Assembly (NCBI RefSeq): GCF_022539505.1
Contig: NC_061512.1
Location: 151,139,962-151,203,961, forward strand
Source of the DNA: Lolium rigidum
Lineage: Eukaryota > Streptophyta > Magnoliopsida > Poales > Poaceae
Direction: 5' to 3'
DNA length: 64,000 nucleotides
Below are positions 1 to 10,029 of the stretch, in pieces. How positions within the stretch are numbered: position 1 is the first letter of the stretch; each line of letters starts with the position of its first letter. The notes beneath the pieces are model-generated. The model saw nothing but the letters and a program-made list of their open reading frames with translations, was not told where the DNA came from and searched no databases. The position numbers and the translations under genes are program-made.

Positions 1-1637
1 AAATGGCTTGCTTGATATGAATTTGCTGTTCATGATTATTTATCAAGCAATTAAAGTCTGAATCCATTTCTGGATAGTGATGCTTTGTATTTGGCTTTCT
101 CTCAATTGGTGTTAAGTGTGAAGTGACCTCAGTAGCCTTGCTACTGACTGGTTGCTCACATGGTTGGCTAGATCTGGTTGGCTACTCATCTTTGCTTGTA
201 TATTTGGGTATCATAGAAACTATGAATGCCAATATACTTGCCTGTGAAGAAATCTAGGGTTTCTGATGGTTGTATGCTTAGGATTTATTGTGTAGTCTTG
301 GCTGCTAATCCCTGCCATCTACTGGTTCTATCTATGTATCAAATCTGGCTAGTGTGTGCATCTGTACATATGTGCTAGTTTCTTGTGCATAGGATCTGTA
401 CCTAGATGCTTTTCATTTTAGTGGCTTTTGACTGGCAGTAATCCTTGGTGAAAACCAAGTGATGATCTACCCACATGAGCATCTGCTCATCCCATGCTCA
501 TGCATATGATGGATCAGATCCATGGGATCTTTTCCAGGAACTAGGTATACCTTGTTCCAGCTCCTAGAAAGAAATGTTTTGTTGCTGCAGACTTGGGATT
601 TTGTGTATAGCTCTCCACCTCCAGGTCTTGGATGATCTTCTCAGGTCACCATGATTCCTGGTGGTTGAGTGGTTTTGGTTCTGTTCTTGCTCAAGAACTG
701 GATGAACTGAGCTTGTTCTTGCTTCACCCTTACCTGGTGAATTTGATCTGGTCGACTGGTTCTGGCTTCTAGGGTGTGTGCCCCTTTTATATGAACCCTA
801 CTTCTATCCTTGCATTGACACACAAGCCTGGTTACTTTGGTGACTAGGCTGATGCCTTGCCTTGCTGTTGCTGCCTAGCACACTTGAGCTGTGTGCTCTC
901 ATATGCTGAAACTTGAGCCCAGCATGTGTGTGCTCAGGTTTGGTCTGCTGCTGCCCTTATCTTGTGCTGTCCATGGTTTTGGAACAGCACAAGTGTGCAT
1001 GACACTTGGTTCTGTCCAAACTGAATTTATTTGGCTAACACTAATATTCTGGCTAGTGTTGGTGTTTTATTTTGCAGGTTTTTGAAGATGGACATGGCCA
1101 TGAAGAGATACTTCAAGGCACATAGTCTAGATTTTAGTGTAGGAACTATATTGTAATCTTTATTTTTTTACTACTGTTTATTACTCATCATTTCTTGTAT
1201 CAAGAATTCTGTAAAGACAATGTAATTTGTGTTGTGTTATCAATAAAGCTCAAGTTTTTGTTTATGAGCTTTTGCATTATGTCATGTGTATATTCTTGAT
1301 TAAATATTGTATTTGATACTCACTTTGAAATCCAAAATGATTTGAATATTATCTTGTGTTTGAATTGTCAATTCATATTTATAATGTGTAATGATTATTG
1401 TTTAATGTTTAACACTTGTCAAATAAAATCAATTCCCCAAATCAACAAGATACAAAAGAGATCATGTCGAAATTTCCCTAACTCACATTGCCTAACCCTA
1501 AGTGCAAAATGAGAGAGAACCTCGATCCCTCTTAGGTTTAGTTGCAATAAGGCGCGAAAATTTCCCCGTTTTGCGATGAAATGCACATCCCATTTCTAAA
1601 TCTACCCTTCGTTGTTCCTATGTTCCGGGTTATTACA
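1..1637 (-). repeat. 3' LTR of element A, partial
   Basis: Window position 1 aligns with 11282, and the similarity runs to the LTR edge, which reads TATTACA on the plus strand (TGTAATA on the element strand) at 1631-1637. Only about a third of the LTR is inside the window. It contains the second copy of the antisense unit's 3' part: a splice-acceptor-like run ending at 1077 and AATAAA at 1242-1247. Confidence 0.93.
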
Positions 1638-2180
1638 GCCTCTCCCCTTAACGAAACTTCGTCCCGAAGTTAAGATTGGTACCTGAATAACTCGGGGTAG
1701 GACTTCCTCGAGCTCTTCTTCGGTCTCCCAGGTTGCTTCTCGTTCGGGATGATGTTGCCATTGTATCTTGCGGTATTTGATTGCTCTATTCCTTAACTTC
1801 TTCCACTGTACTTCCAGAATCTTTTCAGGCTTCTCCACATAAGTTAAGTCTGATTGTAGCTCTATTTCTTCATGTGTAATAGGATCATCAGGGGCCTTCA
1901 AACATTTTCTGAGTTGTGATACATGAAAAACATTGTGAACTAGACTGAGCTGTTCCGGTAGTTCCAACTCAAAAGCTGTTTCTCGATTCTGACTGAGTAT
2001 CTTGAATGGTCCTATGTATCGAGGACTTAGTTTTCCTTTTACTCCGAATCTTTTGAGTCCTTTCATTGGGCTAACCTTCAAATATACCATGTCTCCTACT
2101 TTTGGTTCCCAAACTCGTCTCTTCTGGTCGGCATAACTCTTTTGTCGACTTTGGGCTATTTTGAGTCTATCTCGGATCAC
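1602..2180 (-). CDS. Integrase C-terminus with chromodomain
   Basis: The frame holds the GPY/F-type region ([16 protein letters not shown]), which binds DNA non-specifically, then a chromodomain-like module (residues roughly 105-160) with the characteristic [12 protein letters not shown] block. Chromodomains of this position define chromoviruses and are thought to steer insertion towards particular chromatin. The reading frame does not stop before the LTR: it runs through the polypurine tract and ends at a TAG 36 bases inside the 3' LTR, so the last dozen residues are encoded by tract and LTR. It is the C-terminal piece of pol rather than a separate gene. Confidence 0.87.
   Translation of the reverse strand: MIRDRLKIAQSRQKSYADQKRRVWEPKVGDMVYLKVSPMKGLKRFGVKGKLSPRYIGPFKILSQNRETAFELELPEQLSLVHNVFHVSQLRKCLKAPDDPITHEEIELQSDLTYVEKPEKILEVQWKKLRNRAIKYRKIQWQHHPEREATWETEEELEEVLPRVIQVPILTSGRSFVKGRGCNNPEHRNNEG
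1638..1652 (-). other. Polypurine tract of element A
   Basis: On the minus strand the purine-rich run TTAAGGGGAGAGGC directly precedes the TGTAATA start of the 3' LTR, as expected for the plus-strand DNA primer. The same bases are also coding: the last pol reading frame passes through the tract into the LTR. Confidence 0.85.
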
Positions 2181-3223
2181 CTCGATGACTCCTTGTCTCT
2201 CCTTGATGTAGTCCGGTGTAAACTCCTTGTTCTCTCCGGTTCAAACCAACAGATTGGTGATCTACACTTCTTTCCGTACAAGGCTTCGTATGGTGCCATC
2301 TGGATACTACTCTGATAACTATTGTTATATGAGAATTCCGCCAATGGTAGATGGTCCTCCCATGAGCCTCCAAAGTTTAGAGCACAAGCTCTAAGCATAT
2401 CTTCAAGTATCTGATTGGTTCTTTCGGTTTGTCCTCCGGTTTGTGGATGATAAGCTGTACTGAAATCCAACTTGGTTCCTAAAGCTTCTTGGAGTTGTTT
2501 CCAAAACGCTGATGTGAAAATTGAACCTCTATCTGAGACTATCTTCTTTGGTACTCCATGCTTGCTAACAATCTCCTTCACATAAATATCCACAAGCTTT
2601 TCTGCAGTGTCCTTTGTATTTACGGCTATGAAATGAGCACTCTTGGTAAGTCTATCCACGATTACCCATATCATATCCTTCTTTTTACTGGTCATTGGTA
2701 AACCAGTAACAAAATCCATTCCGATTTCATCCCATTTCCATTCTGGTATTTCTAGTGGTTTGAGTAATCCCGCAGGACTCTGATGTTCTGCTTTTACTCG
2801 CTGACATGTATGGCATTCAGAGACATATTGAGCTATCTCTCTTTTCATGTTGTTCCACCAGAACATTTCCTTCAAATCCATATACATCTTAGTACTTCCT
2901 GGATGTATTGAGTAAGGGGTTTCATGTGCTTCCTTCAATATGATTGACTTCACTTCTGGATCATCCGGTACACATAACCTCTTTTGAAAGTATAGAGACC
3001 CAAACTCTCCCAGATTGAATTCTGACGGTCTCCCTTCTCCAATCCTTTTGATTTCTTCTTGGATGAATAAGTCGTCTGCTTGCTTCCGAATGATTTCATA
3101 TTTTAGGTCTGAGTACATTTCATCCATGATCCTCATGGTTGCTATGCTTCCCACTGTATCACCTTGGATAAACAGAATCTGAGCTTCTTCGAGTTCTTTC
3201 CGAAGTTCCTTCGAATCTCCCAT
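2177..3223 (-). pseudogene. Integrase: zinc-binding and DDE core
   Basis: The HHCC zinc domain is visible ([10 protein letters not shown] ... CHTCQRVK), followed by the catalytic core with Asp in [13 protein letters not shown], Asp in [11 protein letters not shown] and Glu in [16 protein letters not shown], a complete D,D,E triad. The enzyme inserts element cDNA into the chromosome. The frame ends prematurely near 2231-2240, where one base appears missing in a CCGG run; the C-terminal domain continues in the frame starting at 2180. It lies directly downstream of RNase H as in all Ty3-gypsy elements. Confidence 0.9.
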
Positions 3224-3851
3224 TCCGTAGGTTGATTCCCGTACTCTTCCTGCTTAAAGCATCTGCTACTACATTAGCCTTGCCTGGTGTGTAGTTGATT
3301 GTCAGCTCATAGTCTTTAATCAACTCTAACCATCTCTTTTGTCTCATGTTTAATTCCTTCTGAGTGAAGAAATACTTCAAGCTTTTGTGATCTGTATACA
3401 ACTCACATTTGGATCCATAGAGGAATTGCCTCCAACTCTTCAAAGCATACACAATCGCCGCCAATTCTAAGTCATGTACTGGGTAGTTATGTTCATGTGG
3501 CTTAAGTTGTCTTGATCCGTAGGCTATCACCTTCCGATCTTGCATTAGCACACATCCAAGTCCATTCTTGGAAGCATCACAATACACCGTGTAATCCTTT
3601 CCGGGTTCCGGAACTGCTAACACTGGTGCCGTGGTTAACTTCTCTTTGAGTGTTTGGAAGCTGGTTTCACACTCATCAGTCCACACAAATGGGGTATTCT
3701 TCTTGAGTAACTTGGTCATTGGTCCTGCAATCTTCGAAAATCCTTCAATGAATCTCCGATAATAGCCCGCCATACCAAGGAATCCTCTGATCTCCTTAGC
3801 ATTCTTAGGTGACTTCCATTCCAATACTGACTGAACCTTGCTTGGATTCAC
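3200..3851 (-). pseudogene. RNase H segment of pol (with RT thumb)
   Basis: The frame begins in the RT thumb/connection ([17 protein letters not shown]) and continues into RNase H, with the acidic catalytic positions visible in [38 protein letters not shown] and [11 protein letters not shown]. This activity removes the RNA strand during reverse transcription. The frame is lost around 3221-3230, just after the RNase H end, by an apparent one-base deletion at a former CTG; integrase resumes one frame over. Confidence 0.9.
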
Positions 3852-3888
3852 TGCTATTCCCTCTTTGGTTATGACATGTCCAAGAAAT

Positions 3889-4735
3889 TCAACACTGTCT
3901 AACCAAAACTGGCACTTGCTGAACTTTGCATATAGCCGATGTTCCCTTAAAATCTGCGAGAACTATCTTCAAATGCTTGGCATGTTCTTCTTTATCTTTG
4001 GAATAGATCAGAATGTCATCGATAAACACGATCACAAACTTGTCCAAGTACTTCATGAATATCTTGTTCATCAAATTCATGAAAATAGCTGGTGCATTTG
4101 TTAGTCCAAATGGTACAACCAAGTATTCATGGTGTCCATACCTTGACACAAACGCTGTTTTAGGCACATCTTCCTTCTTGATCTTGATTTGGTGATATCC
4201 TGACCTTAAATCTATCTTCGAGAAGACTCCAGCTCCTTGAACTTGATCAAAAAGATCTTGTATTCGGGGTAAAGGATACTTGTTCTTGATGGTTACATTG
4301 TTAAGATTCCTGTAATCTCCACACATTCTCCTTCCTCCATCTCTTTTATCCACAAAGATAACTGGTGTACCCCATGGTGACACACTTTCTTGGATAAATC
4401 CCTTCTGTTCCAGCTTCATCTAACTCGAGTCTTCGAGCTCCACTAACTCCTTTGGCCCCATCTTATATGGTGGTTGAGCTATTGGTGCTCGTGCCTGGAA
4501 TTAGATCTATGGTAAACTCGATCTCTCTATCGGGTGGCATTCCCGGTAGTTCCTTGGGAAATACATCTTGAAATTCATTCACTACAGGGATATCTTCAAT
4601 CTTCACCTCCTTCAGACTATTCAGCTCCAATCCTATCTCCAACTGAGTGTACTTGTCTCCTTGAAACACTATCTGACCTCCTATGGAGTTTCGGAGTGAT
4701 ACTCTCTTGTCTCCACAGTTGATTACTCGCGCCAT
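3889..4735 (-). pseudogene. Reverse transcriptase segment of pol
   Basis: The first part (4735-4463) is the protease-RT linker with the [21 protein letters not shown] block that precedes the gypsy polymerase. After a cluster of shifts between 4411 and 4495, the palm and fingers follow from 4419: [41 protein letters not shown], and the catalytic FIDDILIYS. At 3951-3960 the frame is lost where the element strand reads CTCGCAG instead of the expected CTGCAG, a single inserted base. The protein copies element RNA into DNA. All diagnostic RT blocks are present, so only the indels separate it from a complete domain. Confidence 0.9.
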
Positions 4736-5110
4736 TCTCCGTTAACCAGTCCATTCCTAGGATGACTCGATATGTCCTTCATGGGGATGATGAATAGGTC
4801 CGCGAAATATACACGATCACAAATGGTTATGACCTGTGCTTCTTTCACGTGGGTTACTAAGATCGTTCCCCGTGAGATAAGACAGCTTATAGGTGTTTCT
4901 AACTTAGAACATCTAAGCCCGAATTGTTCCACAAATTCCCGTGCAAGGAATGATGTAGTTGCTCCAGTATCAAATAATACTTTGCCAGGATGAGTAAGGA
5001 TGCTGAGCGTACCTACGACTGCTTGATCCGACTCTCCCGCTTGCTCCAAAGTCGTGCAATTCAGCTTTCCATATGGCTTTCCCCTTTTGTTGTTGTTGTT
5101 GTAGTTCCGG

Positions 5111-5148
<38 letters not shown>

Positions 5149-5526
5149 ACCTCCGCCTCGTCCTCCGGAGCTTTGTCCACTCCATGACGCCTTGTTTGGA
5201 CACTCTGGCTTGATGTGTCCCTCTTTCCCACAACCATAGCATATGATCCTGGGCTTCTGACAATCCCTTTGAATATGTCCTCTCTGCCCACAGCTGTTGC
5301 ATATGATCTGATTTCTTGGGTTCTGATTCTGACCTCCCCGGTTATACTGATTACCAGTAGGTCGGAATCGTGGTTTGAAACTCCGATCTGGAGTCGGTTT
5401 ACTGACTGGGTACTTCCTTGGCTCGATACGAGCCTTCTTCCTCCTATCCTCCTGGACCTGCCTGTAGTCATCCTCGAAAGTGATTGCCGAATCAATCAGT
5501 TCCCGGAATTCTGCGATCCGTGCCAA
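4723..5526 (-). pseudogene. gag nucleocapsid and aspartic protease segment
   Basis: This frame carries the C-terminal gag region with two CCHC zinc knuckles (CNSCGQRGHIQRDC and CYGCGKEGHIKPEC), which bind element RNA. A long asparagine tract follows, encoded by an AAC/AAT run at about 5085-5148. Next is the retropepsin active site VLFDTGATTSFLA, which cleaves the polyprotein. The frame is lost near 4763-4795, just before the conserved region linking protease to reverse transcriptase, by a net one-base change; the downstream part resumes in the frame beginning at 4735. There is no independent start, so this is the middle of one gag-pol polyprotein. Confidence 0.88.
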
Positions 5527-5535
5527 CCTCGGCTT

Positions 5536-6220
5536 GCATCTTCATATATGGATTCATGCCTTTCATGAATCGTTTCTTCCTTTTCTCATCGGTGTCCACT
5601 TCCTCGGTGCATATCTTGACGAGCCTATTAAAATCTCGGACATACCGCATGATAGGTGCAGATTCTCGATGCAGCTCGTCAAACTCTCTCTTCTTCAGCT
5701 CCACCACACTCTCCGGAACATGAGCATCCCGGAACTTCTTCTTGAACTCCTCCCAGGTGAACACCTTTTCTGGAGGATGTACTGCCACAAGATTCTCCCA
5801 CCATGATGCTGCTGGACCTGACAACAGATAAGTGGCATACCGAATCTTTTCTTCATCATTGCATCCAACGGTCCTCAACTTTCTTTCAGTGTCCATGAGC
5901 CAGTCTTACGCATCCATTGGTTCCGGGGCTGATGCAAAAGGTAGTGGTCTTGCATTCTGGAAGTCTGATAAGGTTACTCCCCTGCCTTCATTACCCCTAT
6001 CATTGATGACGTGGGTAAAGAAATCTTGCATGTTCTTGTTCTGACTCTCCTGATACCTCCTCCTATCTTCTTCCATTGCCCTCATGTACTGTTGGAAATC
6101 TGGATGCATCATTGGATGTGGTGGTGGTGGTGCATCCTCTGCTCTAGCTGCGGCATCCGCTTCCTCCTTTTCTTTCGCCTCCCGCTCTCTCCGAGCATCT
6201 TCGGTTTCAACTAACGCCAT
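5536..6220 (-). pseudogene. gag, N-terminal and capsid part, interrupted
   Basis: The frame starts at ATG 6220 (MALVETEDARRERE...) with a charged, coiled-coil-like head and a proline/histidine run. It meets a TAA at 5906-5908 and then continues in the same frame through the capsid-like core with WWENL and FTWEEFKKKF motifs typical of Retrotrans_gag (PF03732). The stop sits where a glutamine codon is expected, so one or two base changes explain it. At about 5533-5536 an extra base inside a CAG shifts the frame, and the sequence resumes in the frame ending at 4723. Gag forms the virus-like particle that packages element RNA. Identification is secure; whether the breaks are real is uncertain. 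Confidence 0.85.
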
Positions 6221-6501
6221 TTCCCCCTAGTCCTGTAACAAAGAGCGATTACTCATAATTACACCATGCAAATGTTTTCTGAGCTCAACTCATTGCCCAG
6301 AACTAGTCACACAATGAAATCAAGAAGCAAATCCAAAGCAAACATTTATTATGTATATACACCGTATATTACATAACTTACACACATATATTACAGGTGG
6401 TACTTATATAACCACTTATTTGACTTCAAGCCCAAGCCAACGGAATTTAAAATACGTTCTAGTACAATACCACCTATACTACTTTATTCTTCTTTGGAGC
6501 T

Positions 6502-7710
6502 CTACTCCTCATCATCTTCGTTCGCCTCCGCATACATTCCTGGGGTCCATCCGGTACAGCGACTCGTCTTCCGAACACCGTCCGGAACAAAGGTCCTTCC
6601 AGTAGGTATGTAATCTGAATCGGACGAAGTGCCGAGACAGAGATCAGTCATGCCAAAGTAACTGGACAATGACTCGTATGTATCCCCAGTAGGATTCATA
6701 CCTCCTTCATTGGTCATCCATGAAGGGTTTCGATTCACCTGCCCCCTCATCTTCTTCTTCTTCTTCTTCACTCCGGAGCTTTCACCTTCCTCGTACTGTG
6801 ATGGTTTTGAGAATCCCATCTCCAAGTCTAAAGAAATGGAATCAGTACCTTTCTCTTCCTTCCCGTAGTGTCGGTTAACATACTGGTTAACCCCACCACT
6901 TTCATCTCCAGTGTCACAGGGAATAGGTTCCTCCTCATCTCCATAAGGTTCCCCGAAACGCCAACCGGTTGAGTTTTCGATTGGTGACTCGGAACAGTTT
7001 AGGTTCCATGAGTTATCTCCCCCATATCCAGAATCATATGATGCTGACACATGTGGATAATGTGGGACAAAGTTGGGTGTAAGTGGATCTCTCTGGGTTT
7101 CCTGGCCACTCCAACCTACAGGATTGTTTAGGCTAAAGAAGGGTGTTGTATATTGGGGTTGTGCCCTCAGATCATGCATCCGAGCTTGGACTTTATCAGG
7201 GTCCGTGAACTCAGCTAGCATGTGGTCAATCTCACCCACCATCTTCACGTGTAGTAGGTACATCGTAGTCAATAAAGACTTACAACTGTCCATGTGCTGT
7301 GCTGCAACTTCAGGATGTTTGTTTGCCATCAGCAGATGATTCAGAGCGGGATCCTCATCTTCCTCGGCATGAGGTATATGAGAATACTCTGAACATAGCA
7401 ATTCTACTGACTTGTGCTGCCTTATTTCAAGGATTGCCTTGAATATGGCCATGTGAAAGGCTGTGGTAAAGGTTTTGGCTTCTCCGTATGGCATTATACG
7501 GCTCATCTCCAATCGCATAGGTAGTTGAACTGAAACTCTGTGCTTGGCTACTATCTCTCCATCATAATAGGTGTACTTGAAAACAGGTATCCGAGTTTCA
7601 CAGTGAAGTTCCTTCAGCATCCCACACAGGAGATCTGTAAGTGGTCCTTCATAATCACCGAGCCATCCCTCAACCTGCCTCAAAGTCCTTTTGGGAAACG
7701 TGTACGCCAT
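6502..7710 (-). CDS. Extra ORF between primer binding site and gag (orf0-like), function unknown
   Basis: An open frame of about 402 codons starts with ATG at 7710 (protein begins MAYTFPKRTLRQVEG; an upstream in-frame TTG is not needed). It lies in the sense direction between the primer binding site and gag. I recognise no enzymatic motif. The N-terminal half looks globular with tyrosine-rich stretches. The C-terminal half is acidic and serine/glycine-rich with one lysine run (KKKKKKMRG) that could be a nuclear-localisation signal, and it ends in an acidic tail. Unlike the neighbouring gag-pol it has no frameshift, which argues for use. An additional ORF ahead of gag (orf0) is, as I recall, described for rice RIRE3/RIRE8-type elements; whether this protein is homologous needs a search. 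Confidence 0.7.
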   Translation of the reverse strand: MAYTFPKRTLRQVEGWLGDYEGPLTDLLCGMLKELHCETRIPVFKYTYYDGEIVAKHRVSVQLPMRLEMSRIMPYGEAKTFTTAFHMAIFKAILEIRQHKSVELLCSEYSHIPHAEEDEDPALNHLLMANKHPEVAAQHMDSCKSLLTTMYLLHVKMVGEIDHMLAEFTDPDKVQARMHDLRAQPQYTTPFFSLNNPVGWSGQETQRDPLTPNFVPHYPHVSASYDSGYGGDNSWNLNCSESPIENSTGWRFGEPYGDEEEPIPCDTGDESGGVNQYVNRHYGKEEKGTDSISLDLEMGFSKPSQYEEGESSGVKKKKKKMRGQVNRNPSWMTNEGGMNPTGDTYESLSSYFGMTDLCLGTSSDSDYIPTGRTFVPDGVRKTSRCTGWTPGMYAEANEDDEE

Positions 7711-7914
7711 TATGGCTGTATACAAAAAACAGAAAATTAGTAGTGATAGTGTACAATAATAGTGATAATAAAGAATTATCGCACTAAAATATATGATTTT
7801 TCTATTCTCAAGTGAATAAATATCATATTCTTAGAGAATCCTTTACTATTTCAACTCGACTCCTACAGGTTTCTTCCCTATACTAGGTTTTTCCAACCTA
7901 AGGTCGCAACATTT

Positions 7915-7926
7915 GCTCTGATACCA
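7915..7926 (-). other. Primer binding site of element A (initiator Met tRNA type)
   Basis: On the minus strand the sequence reads TGGTATCAGAGC, the standard plant match to the 3' end of initiator methionine tRNA. It lies two bases inside the 5' LTR edge, which fixes both the element orientation and the LTR boundary. Confidence 0.93.
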
Positions 7927-8784
7927 GCTGCGGTGACCCAGCATACCACTGCATGTTGTAGTATACAAGTCGTTGATATGATCTTCATGAAGGGACTTCT
8001 TCACAAATATCACATCCCTCGAGTGGTACAACGAAACATTGCAGGTCATAACACTCGATAATATATTACAATCATGGTCTTAACAAGTTGGTATTCTCAC
8101 AGGTCCGATGAGAACACCCTACAACATAAGGTACTAATACAAACTCACTTAGATATGAAAAGAGCTCAAGCAACTTATTTAAGTATGCCACTACGCTGCT
8201 CGGCTCTATACTACTCGGGTATATCACTACTCCTCCACCTCCATGTCATCGGGTCCGTAGACTATCCCATAGTCGACGCCTTCAACTCCTCCGGAAAGAT
8301 CGGGTTCCTCGTAGACCAGCTCGTAGCTTCCTCCTGGTGCTCCATCGGTCATGGCCTCCACTTCCGTATCACAGTCTAGCAAGGGTGTCGAAATAAAGTG
8401 AGTACAGGGGTACTCAGCAAGTTCAAAAGAGTAAAAGGTGTTTGATGCACTAGCTACGACCTTCGATCGAGAAAATCTTAGGTCAATGCATGTTTCGAAA
8501 TCATTTCTTCAAAAGGTTTATTTTATTCTGAAAACTATGCCCGTCAGTCTTCACAGAGTTGACTAGAACTTCACGGAGTTCCTTTCCTGCCGCGTTCGCA
8601 GTTCCTTCCCGAACAGGAGTGACAGCCACAATTTAATACACTCTGCAGAGGTGCGTTACTTTTCCCATAAGAGATCTCACCCTTTTTGCCATCCGCAGGG
8701 ACTTGCCCCCGTTCACACTTCCTTGGTGTGAGGCCAGGTATAAAGATCCAAGCCCACACCGCCTTCTCCGCGACCTCGCAGACC

Positions 8785-9050
8785 CACCCTTTTGTAAGTC
8801 TATCCTCTCCTATATCTATGGGTAGACTAACCCAGGCATTTGTTCTCTCCTATACCATTAAGGTAGACTGAGCCGAACAACTTATATGCCCTGTTCTATA
8901 CACCATAGATAGACTGATCCGGACAACCCTTACAATCCTTCATAGACCAATAATAAGTCTACCCTCTCCCGTATCTAATGGTAGATCGTGCAGGACCACA
9001 TGTCCCCACCTTTACCAAAGATAGACTGATCCGAGCAACCCTTATTACCA
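8785..9050. repeat. Degenerate short tandem repeat in the LTR
   Basis: A motif close to TAGACTGATCCGRRCAAC recurs about every 35-55 bases (near 8823, 8869, 8927, 8983 and 9018), separated by CTCTCCTATACC-like spacers. LTR-internal tandem motifs often act as enhancer-like elements; that role is only inference here. Confidence 0.6.
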
Positions 9051-10029
9051 ATCCGTTGGCATGCGAGAGGGAAAAGATACAGCTGGCTTCCCCAGAGCCA
9101 TTATAGATCTTATGGTCAACGCGATATGTACGGCGCTAGAATCACTGGACGGCATTGGTACTTAGTCCTAGATGAATAGTACCCTTGCAATGGAACCTCC
9201 ACCAATCAACACATACCATGGTTCCATTGCCAACCACATAGTCATATTCATAATTGGAAAAGTAACATTTCATTTTCAATGCAGGAATGATAAGTCATAT
9301 AGCTTTGCGTTAAATTAATAGAAAATACTCAAATTTGACATGAGCAAGGGTGAACTTGCTCGTGGACTGCGAGATAGTGCGGTTCAATGCGTTGGATGGA
9401 ACCTGGACCTCGGGTTCTGTAAAGAAGCATCATTGTCCGGTAAGGACAATGTTATAAAATCCAAATGATGCATGCATGGATGTATTATTTTATGTTGAAT
9501 CCCTTTATCCCGATGAGTTATTACAATTTAGGGTTGAGTTAAGATTTATGCCTTTGGCAGTAATTTGCAATTGTTTTAATGTATAAAACACTTTAATTCA
9601 CACAAGGTAACATAATTCAAAGTAAAACTACTCTATGTTGGTGATTCATTATTTATTCCAAAATAATTTGAAATAATAGAGTTGTCTCAATATTTTTTGA
9701 GAATAAAAAGGAATAGAATATCTTCCTTTGGAAAATACCTTTTTCAAATTGAAATGATTTGGAATAATAGAATCTCATTTTGAAATGTTTAAAAATAAGT
9801 ATTTGAACTTATTTGGGATTTTTCCTTGATTTATTAATACAAGGAAATATAATTTGAAATTCCAAATGTTTATTTTAAGTTCATAAAATTCACAAATTTA
9901 AATTTGTTCATCAAATTTTATTTCATATTTTATTCTTATTAAGAATAATTTTTCATTCACCAATCCAATTCTTAATGGAATTTTAGAGTTGTATTTTATT
10001 TATTAAAATTTGGTGAAATAATGGCCTTT

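Noticed and set aside
5085..5148. Microsatellite independent of genes
   Set aside because: The GTT/GTA run is the antisense of the gag asparagine tract, so it is coding sequence of element A.
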